In this document: positions 1-3,460 of the stretch, piece after piece | How positions within the stretch are numbered: the stretch's first letter is position 1 | How the letters are laid out: the number at the start of each line of letters is the position of its first letter | Assembly: GCA_029250305.1 (NCBI GenBank) | Contig: JAQXFM010000324.1 | Coordinates: 1-5,929, forward strand | From: Candidatus Poseidoniaceae archaeon | GTDB lineage: Archaea; Thermoplasmatota; Poseidoniia; Poseidoniales; Poseidoniaceae | Reading direction: 5' to 3' | Length of the DNA: 5,929 nt | Position numbers and translations under genes: made by a program | Notes under the pieces: model-generated | The model's database searches: none | What the model was told of the DNA's origin: nothing | What the model saw: the letters and a program-made list of their open reading frames with translations, nothing else

Positions 1-557
1 GCCTGCTTGACATCCAACGATTCAGCAATGTCTCGCTGTGTGCATTGGCGGGGGCGATCGTAATACCCCATTGAGAGCGCTTTGTTCAACACGACCGTCT
101 GGCGTTCTGGCAAGATGTCGGAAAATTCTGGATGGTATTCTGATTCCGAGCCAAGGCGCATGTCATACCCATCGAAGAGAATATTTTCCAGTGCGTTTCG
201 GACCTCTCGAAGGGAATCCCTCGTTCCACGGATTGTGAGCGTCATTCCATGAGGGTGAGTCTGACTCGGAGAGACCCACCATACATTCCGTTGCGCAGCA
301 AAAAATTTAGCAAGGGTTCCGGTGAGCAATACTTCGCACACTGCATTTGTAGTGCTCTTCTTGATGACCTCGAGGATTTCCATCGATGTATCGCCAACTT
401 CCAGACGCTCTATGTCCTCATAATCGATGGAAACTAAGCAATGCATGCCACGCTCTGACTTCTCGATGGTGTACAAGAACTCAACACTTTGGTACACGCT
501 AAGCATTTGATGGCCAGGGAGCATGCTTCCTTGGTCGGCCGTGATTGAAATCTGCAT
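1..557 (-). CDS. Bat-like HTH_10 transcription regulator, 3' end cut by window edge
   Basis: An uninterrupted minus-strand frame begins at ATG 557 and runs off the left edge after 185 codons without a stop. The last ~37 residues match the HTH_10 (bacterioopsin-activator, Bat type) DNA-binding domain: LPERQ at 149-153, then ALSMGYYDRPR at 160-170, then TQRDIAESLDVKQ at 173-185. The order 'LpeRQ...vL..A...GYyd.PR..tq.diAesLdv' is the family signature. Residues 1-145 form a mixed alpha/beta region with no strong motif, in the position of the N-terminal sensor domain that precedes HTH_10 in archaeal Bat-like proteins. Such proteins are usually a little over 200 residues, so about 30 residues are probably missing, including the recognition helix. 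It is expected to be a cytoplasmic transcription factor. Its signal and target genes cannot be told from the sequence. The start is the first ATG in the frame and lies 70 bases beyond the stop of the channel gene. The family call is firm; the specific role is unknown. Confidence 0.85.
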   Translation of the reverse strand, partial: MQISITADQGSMLPGHQMLSVYQSVEFLYTIEKSERGMHCLVSIDYEDIERLEVGDTSMEILEVIKKSTTNAVCEVLLTGTLAKFFAAQRNVWWVSPSQTHPHGMTLTIRGTRDSLREVRNALENILFDGYDMRLGSESEYHPEFSDILPERQTVVLNKALSMGYYDRPRQCTQRDIAESLDVKQ

Positions 558-571
558 GTACCGCGTGTGCT

Positions 572-585
572 GGGTGGTCACACCC
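572..585. promoter_or_regulatory. Inverted repeat GGGTG-N4-CACCC upstream of the HTH_10 regulator
   Basis: Perfect 5-bp arms at 572-576 and 581-585 flank GTCA. The repeat is centred about 21 bases upstream of the regulator's ATG (557), inside the 70-base gap after the channel gene. This is where an archaeal operator overlapping the transcription start would sit. Autoregulation is an inference from position only. A chance palindrome of this size is quite possible. Confidence 0.3.
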
Positions 586-600
586 TATCATGAACGGTCC

Positions 601-616
601 TGATACATGAATTAAA
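601..616 (-). promoter_or_regulatory. Possible TATA-like element of the HTH_10 regulator gene
   Basis: Read on the minus strand, 616-601 is TTTAATTCATGTATCA, the most AT-rich part of the 558-627 gap. If the left part (TTTAATTC) were a TATA box, transcription would start about 25 bases downstream near 588, leaving a leader of about 30 bases that contains the inverted repeat. The match to an archaeal TATA consensus is weak. Confidence 0.2.
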
Positions 617-627
617 CGGCGACTGGT

Positions 628-1956
628 TCAACTGTCGCCTGCTTCGAACATGCTCAGTACGCGGTTCAACTCTCGCAGGGACTCTTCGAGTGCGGTTCGT
701 TCTGAGCGATCCAAATCAGGGTCTTTCAACCGTTCATTGACCGCTTCAATTTCTTCTTTTGCGGCAGCCCGCTCACGTAGCAGGGCTTTGTCTTCCTTGA
801 TCATCTGGAGCCGTGCAGCTCGCACGTTTGTAGCCTTACGTTGCTTGTTGTACGACGATTTTGTATCGGCAGAGATTTCTATGGCGGTCGGGAATGGAAT
901 GCCAATGCCTTCCTTGGCGAATCGCTCATCGATGTTCTTCAACAACCAATCCTTTGCCACAAATTCGTCAGAATAATCCTCGACCCAGCCATACATTCGA
1001 AACACCTTGGCAAAGTCACCAAGTTCGTTGAGCAAGACCCTTGGTTCTGGTTTTGAGATGATGTAGGGGCATTCACGCATCAATTGGAGGATGGTGTACT
1101 TTACGTGAGCAATGTCTTCATCGTATTCAACACCGATGTCCAAGACGAGGGAAATACGTCGTCCTACGCCATCACCGCCGCCACGGGCATGGTTGATGAC
1201 AGTGGAGTTGACAAGATGATTGTTCGGAATGACCACCAAGTTTTCTTCATTCGTCAGCACTTTTGTTGATAGGATTCCAACCGAAACGACTGACCCAATT
1301 TCGTTGTCGACCTCGATTCTGTCACCAACTTCGAAGGGTTGGTCGAGCGCAAGCATGAATGAATTGATGATGTTGCCAAGCGTTTGTTGCATGGCAAGCC
1401 CAATGATGAGGGAGAACACTGCCAACGATGCCAACACTCCAAACAGCTCGATGCCAAGTTCTGAGAAAGCGAGGTACAAACCGCCGAACCACACTGCGGC
1501 CCTGAGCAAGAACACAATCAATGAATTGCTGCCGGAGACGGTGACGGTTCCGGGGTTGGAAAACCGGTCGATGATGACGGGGATCATCACTTTCATGCCA
1601 ACACTGACCAATGAAGTGGCGAAGAGGATGTATGCAGCTTGGAAGATTGGCTCGAGGGAGGTGCTGAGGTCATCTTCTTGACCGAGCACCCAATTCATCG
1701 TGAGTTGCGTGCCCCCGAATAGAATAAAGCCGTACATTCTGGAGGTGACCGGCCGGTACAGTTTGTCGTCCCAGTCGAATGAAGTTGCTTTGACAAAGTC
1801 AAGCACCACTTTCCGCATGAGGATGCGGACAATCACCAAGGTAAGGAGGGTCGAAAGAATCCCGACGCCCCATTGCATCCAAGGGTCGAGTCCATTCAGT
1901 GTGTCGACGGCGTCGTTGATTGCGGACATATGCTTCGGGCTGAGCATCCAAGGCAT
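628..1956 (-). CDS. MscS-family small-conductance mechanosensitive channel
   Basis: This 442-residue membrane protein probably opens under membrane tension to release solutes during hypo-osmotic shock. Hydrophobic segments lie at about 30-48, 73-91, 104-128, 143-165 and 168-203. The last is the Gly/Ala-rich pore helix (LASLAVFSLIIGLAMQQTLG, 175-194). It is followed by the hallmark PFEVGDRIEV (207-216) that opens the beta domain, then VVIPNNHLVNSTVINHAR (241-258), and GIGIPFPT at 351-358 at the end of the cytoplasmic vestibule. Five helices and 442 residues make it longer than the three-helix E. coli MscS. Residues ~380-440 form a very charged, probably coiled-coil tail beyond the vestibule. 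The start is uncertain: ATGs at 1956, 1947 and 1929 are all in frame and before the first helix, and the TATA-like element at 1969-1978 best fits a leaderless start at 1947. The gene lies 81 bases after pdxS and 70 before the regulator. The family call is secure. The type of channel within the MscS superfamily is not determined. Confidence 0.93.
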   Translation of the reverse strand: MPWMLSPKHMSAINDAVDTLNGLDPWMQWGVGILSTLLTLVIVRILMRKVVLDFVKATSFDWDDKLYRPVTSRMYGFILFGGTQLTMNWVLGQEDDLSTSLEPIFQAAYILFATSLVSVGMKVMIPVIIDRFSNPGTVTVSGSNSLIVFLLRAAVWFGGLYLAFSELGIELFGVLASLAVFSLIIGLAMQQTLGNIINSFMLALDQPFEVGDRIEVDNEIGSVVSVGILSTKVLTNEENLVVIPNNHLVNSTVINHARGGGDGVGRRISLVLDIGVEYDEDIAHVKYTILQLMRECPYIISKPEPRVLLNELGDFAKVFRMYGWVEDYSDEFVAKDWLLKNIDERFAKEGIGIPFPTAIEISADTKSSYNKQRKATNVRAARLQMIKEDKALLRERAAAKEEIEAVNERLKDPDLDRSERTALEESLRELNRVLSMFEAGDS

Positions 1957-1968
1957 GGATATAGACCC

Positions 1969-1978
1969 TTTTATGATA
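1969..1978 (-). promoter_or_regulatory. Candidate TATA box of the MscS channel gene
   Basis: The minus strand reads TATCATAAAA from 1978 to 1969, in an otherwise GC-rich gap after pdxS. Archaeal TATA boxes are centred about 26 bases before the transcription start, which here falls near 1947, exactly at the second in-frame ATG of the channel gene. This would give a leaderless mRNA. The match and the spacing are seen in the sequence; use as a promoter is inferred. Confidence 0.35.
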
Positions 1979-1990
1979 GGGCGGGGCTCT

Positions 1991-2004
1991 TTCCGGCAAC
2001 GGAA
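1991..2004. other. Small hairpin between pdxS and the channel gene
   Basis: TTCCG (1991-1995) and CGGAA (2000-2004) can pair around a four-base loop. It lies 34 bases past the pdxS stop. No T-tract follows it on the minus strand, so it is not a classical terminator. It may be chance or an mRNA 3'-end structure. Confidence 0.25.
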
Positions 2005-2037
2005 GATATGGTTCTGGGCACATGCCAGCGGCTTGCT

Positions 2038-3039
2038 TCACCAGCCGCGCTGATCCATTCTGACTTCGAGGGTTTCCAATTCGTCACCCTTCATTGGGTC
2101 GCCAAGGGTCATTGCCATGGCTTCTGTAACCTTTGCAGCATCATCGTAATGAGCAGTTGCCAGCACAATTGCGTCGGCCATTGTCTTTGGGTCGCTCGAC
2201 TTGAAGATACCTGAACCAACGAAAATGCCATCCATGCCAAGCCGCATCATGTGGGATGCGTCTGCAGGGGTGGCGATGCCACCGGCTGAGAAGGTGACGA
2301 CTGGCAGGCGTCCCATGTCACGAACTTCGTTGAGAATTGACTGGATCTCGTGTTGCATCACGTCATCAATCGCACCGAAGGGTGTCATCGGGTGGGCGCC
2401 AGGGAGTTCTGATGTGTTGGCCAACACCTTGAAGCGGTCCATGATCATGTTTGCTGCTGATTCGATGCCGTTTTCGTCAAGGCCCTGCACTTGTTTGATT
2501 TCTTGGTCAATAAGGCGGGCGTGGGTGACGGCTGCAACGAGGTTACCGGTGCCTGCTTCGCCCTTTGTACGAATCATGGCTGCGCCTTCGTAGATTCGGC
2601 GGACGGCTTCCCCGAGTCCAGTTGCACCACAGACGAACGGAATTTCGTAGTCCTTTTTGTTGATGTGGAAGAACGGGTCAGCGGGTGTGAGCACTTCTGA
2701 TTCGTCGACCATGTCGACGCCCATCGATTCGAGGATCCTTGCTTCGCCTTCGTGGCCAATGCGGGATTTTGCCATGACGGGGATGGATGTGCAGTCGAGA
2801 ATGCCTTGAATCATGTCAGGATGGCTCATTCGAGCCACGCCGCCATCACGGCGAATGTCTGCTGGCACTCGCTCGAGCGCCATGACTGCCACAGCTCCTG
2901 CGTCTTCAGCAACGGCCGCTTGGTCCGGGTCGACGACGTCCATAATGACGCCTCCTTGTTGCATTCTTGCGAAGCCTCGCTTCAAGAGGTCGCTGCCGTT
3001 CCGTAGTTGTGTGAAGTCTGTTCGAACCATGGGTATCAT
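2038..3039 (-). CDS. pdxS: Pyridoxal 5'-phosphate synthase lyase subunit PdxS
   Basis: PdxS makes PLP (vitamin B6) from ribose 5-phosphate, glyceraldehyde 3-phosphate and ammonia supplied by the glutaminase PdxT, as a cytoplasmic 12-mer. The (beta/alpha)8 barrel is recognised throughout: LLKRGFARMQQGGVIMDVV (18-36, with D34), VMAKSRIGHEGEAR (88-101; K91 is the equivalent of the lysine that binds ribose 5-phosphate), RTKGEAGTGN (157-166; K159 is the second catalytic lysine), VVTFSAGGIATPADA (247-261), GIFVGSGIFKSSDP (271-284) and the C-terminal RGW. At 333 residues it is longer than bacterial PdxS (about 295). The extra ~30 residues fall between TGN (164-166) and LPVV (245-248), around 187-240, as in some archaeal homologues. 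The start at 3039 is the first ATG after an in-frame stop; ATG 3030 is equally possible, and both precede the conserved core. No PdxT gene is visible within the window. Confidence 0.97.
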   Translation of the reverse strand: MIPMVRTDFTQLRNGSDLLKRGFARMQQGGVIMDVVDPDQAAVAEDAGAVAVMALERVPADIRRDGGVARMSHPDMIQGILDCTSIPVMAKSRIGHEGEARILESMGVDMVDESEVLTPADPFFHINKKDYEIPFVCGATGLGEAVRRIYEGAAMIRTKGEAGTGNLVAAVTHARLIDQEIKQVQGLDENGIESAANMIMDRFKVLANTSELPGAHPMTPFGAIDDVMQHEIQSILNEVRDMGRLPVVTFSAGGIATPADASHMMRLGMDGIFVGSGIFKSSDPKTMADAIVLATAHYDDAAKVTEAMAMTLGDPMKGDELETLEVRMDQRGW

Positions 3040-3110
3040 TCCGTTTTCATTTTCTGACCTTCAAGAACATTCGTTCGTGGCCATGGAGTGCAGAGGTCGC
3101 TTTTTGGTAC

Positions 3111-3386
3111 TCAGTCTGCTAGAACCGGGGAATCGCCTTCTGCGATTTCAGCATCGACTGATTCGACGGCGTTTCGCTCGATCCATGCTTCTTCGCCTTC
3201 TGGAACATCAGTGTCTGCGAAGATTGCATCAACAGGGCATTCTGGGATGCAAGCACCACAGTCAATGCACTCATCTGGGTCGATGACGAGGTAGGTCTCG
3301 GCTTCCCTGAACGCTTCAACAGGGCAAACGACAACGCATTCTTGGTACTTGTGATCGACGCAGGTAGAGGTGACAACGTGTGGCAT
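3111..3386 (-). CDS. 7Fe-type ferredoxin ([3Fe-4S][4Fe-4S])
   Basis: This is a 91-residue cytoplasmic electron carrier. Cysteines are at 9, 17, 21, 40, 43, 46 and 50. The first motif is C9-x7-C17-x3-C21-P, in which the usual second cysteine of a [4Fe-4S] site is replaced by H12. The second is the complete C40-IDCGAC-x3-C50-P. By the known pattern of 7Fe ferredoxins (FdxA / Azotobacter FdI), C9, C17 and C50 should hold a [3Fe-4S] cluster and C21, C40, C43 and C46 a [4Fe-4S] cluster. The stretch after the second motif (VPEGEEAWIERNA, 61-73) also resembles FdI. The C-terminal ~30 residues are acidic. The start is supported by a GGAG eight bases upstream. The gene lies 74 bases after the surface-protein gene and 71 before pdxS. 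Its redox partner cannot be told from the neighbours. Cluster content is inferred from the cysteine pattern only. Confidence 0.94.
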   Translation of the reverse strand: MPHVVTSTCVDHKYQECVVVCPVEAFREAETYLVIDPDECIDCGACIPECPVDAIFADTDVPEGEEAWIERNAVESVDAEIAEGDSPVLAD

Positions 3387-3394
3387 GTGATATT

Positions 3395-3398
3395 CTCC
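3395..3398 (-). promoter_or_regulatory. Shine-Dalgarno sequence of the ferredoxin gene
   Basis: GGAG on the minus strand ends eight bases before ATG 3386 (spacer AATATCAC). It is the only strong ribosome binding site seen in the window and fixes this start. Confidence 0.6.
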
Positions 3399-3443
3399 GT
3401 GTCACCCCAAGCACCGGGGCTACATGAAGGCTTTGAACCCTTT

Positions 3444-3459
3444 TCGATGTTCGCATCGA
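3444..3459. other. Perfect 6-bp hairpin just after the surface-protein stop codon
   Basis: TCGATG (3444-3449) and CATCGA (3454-3459) are exact complements around a TTCG loop on the plus strand (CGAA in the minus-strand transcript). The hairpin begins two bases after the stop codon (3461-3463). On the transcribed strand it is followed by AAAAGGG rather than a T-run, so a simple U-tract terminator is not supported. It could mark or protect an mRNA 3' end. Confidence 0.35.
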
Positions 3460-3460
3460 T

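Noticed and set aside
38..437. Two small plus-strand ORFs (66 and 62 codons)
   Set aside because: They are antisense to the continuous minus-strand HTH_10 regulator frame and have no recognisable domain.
1220..1681. Plus-strand 153-residue frame inside the channel gene
   Set aside because: It is antisense to well-conserved MscS sequence, shows no motif, and is explained as a shadow frame.
3040..3110. Possible terminator or promoter between the ferredoxin and pdxS genes
   Set aside because: No hairpin with a T-run follows the ferredoxin stop on the minus strand. The A-rich tract at 3043-3055 is too close to the pdxS start to place a TATA box at the usual distance.
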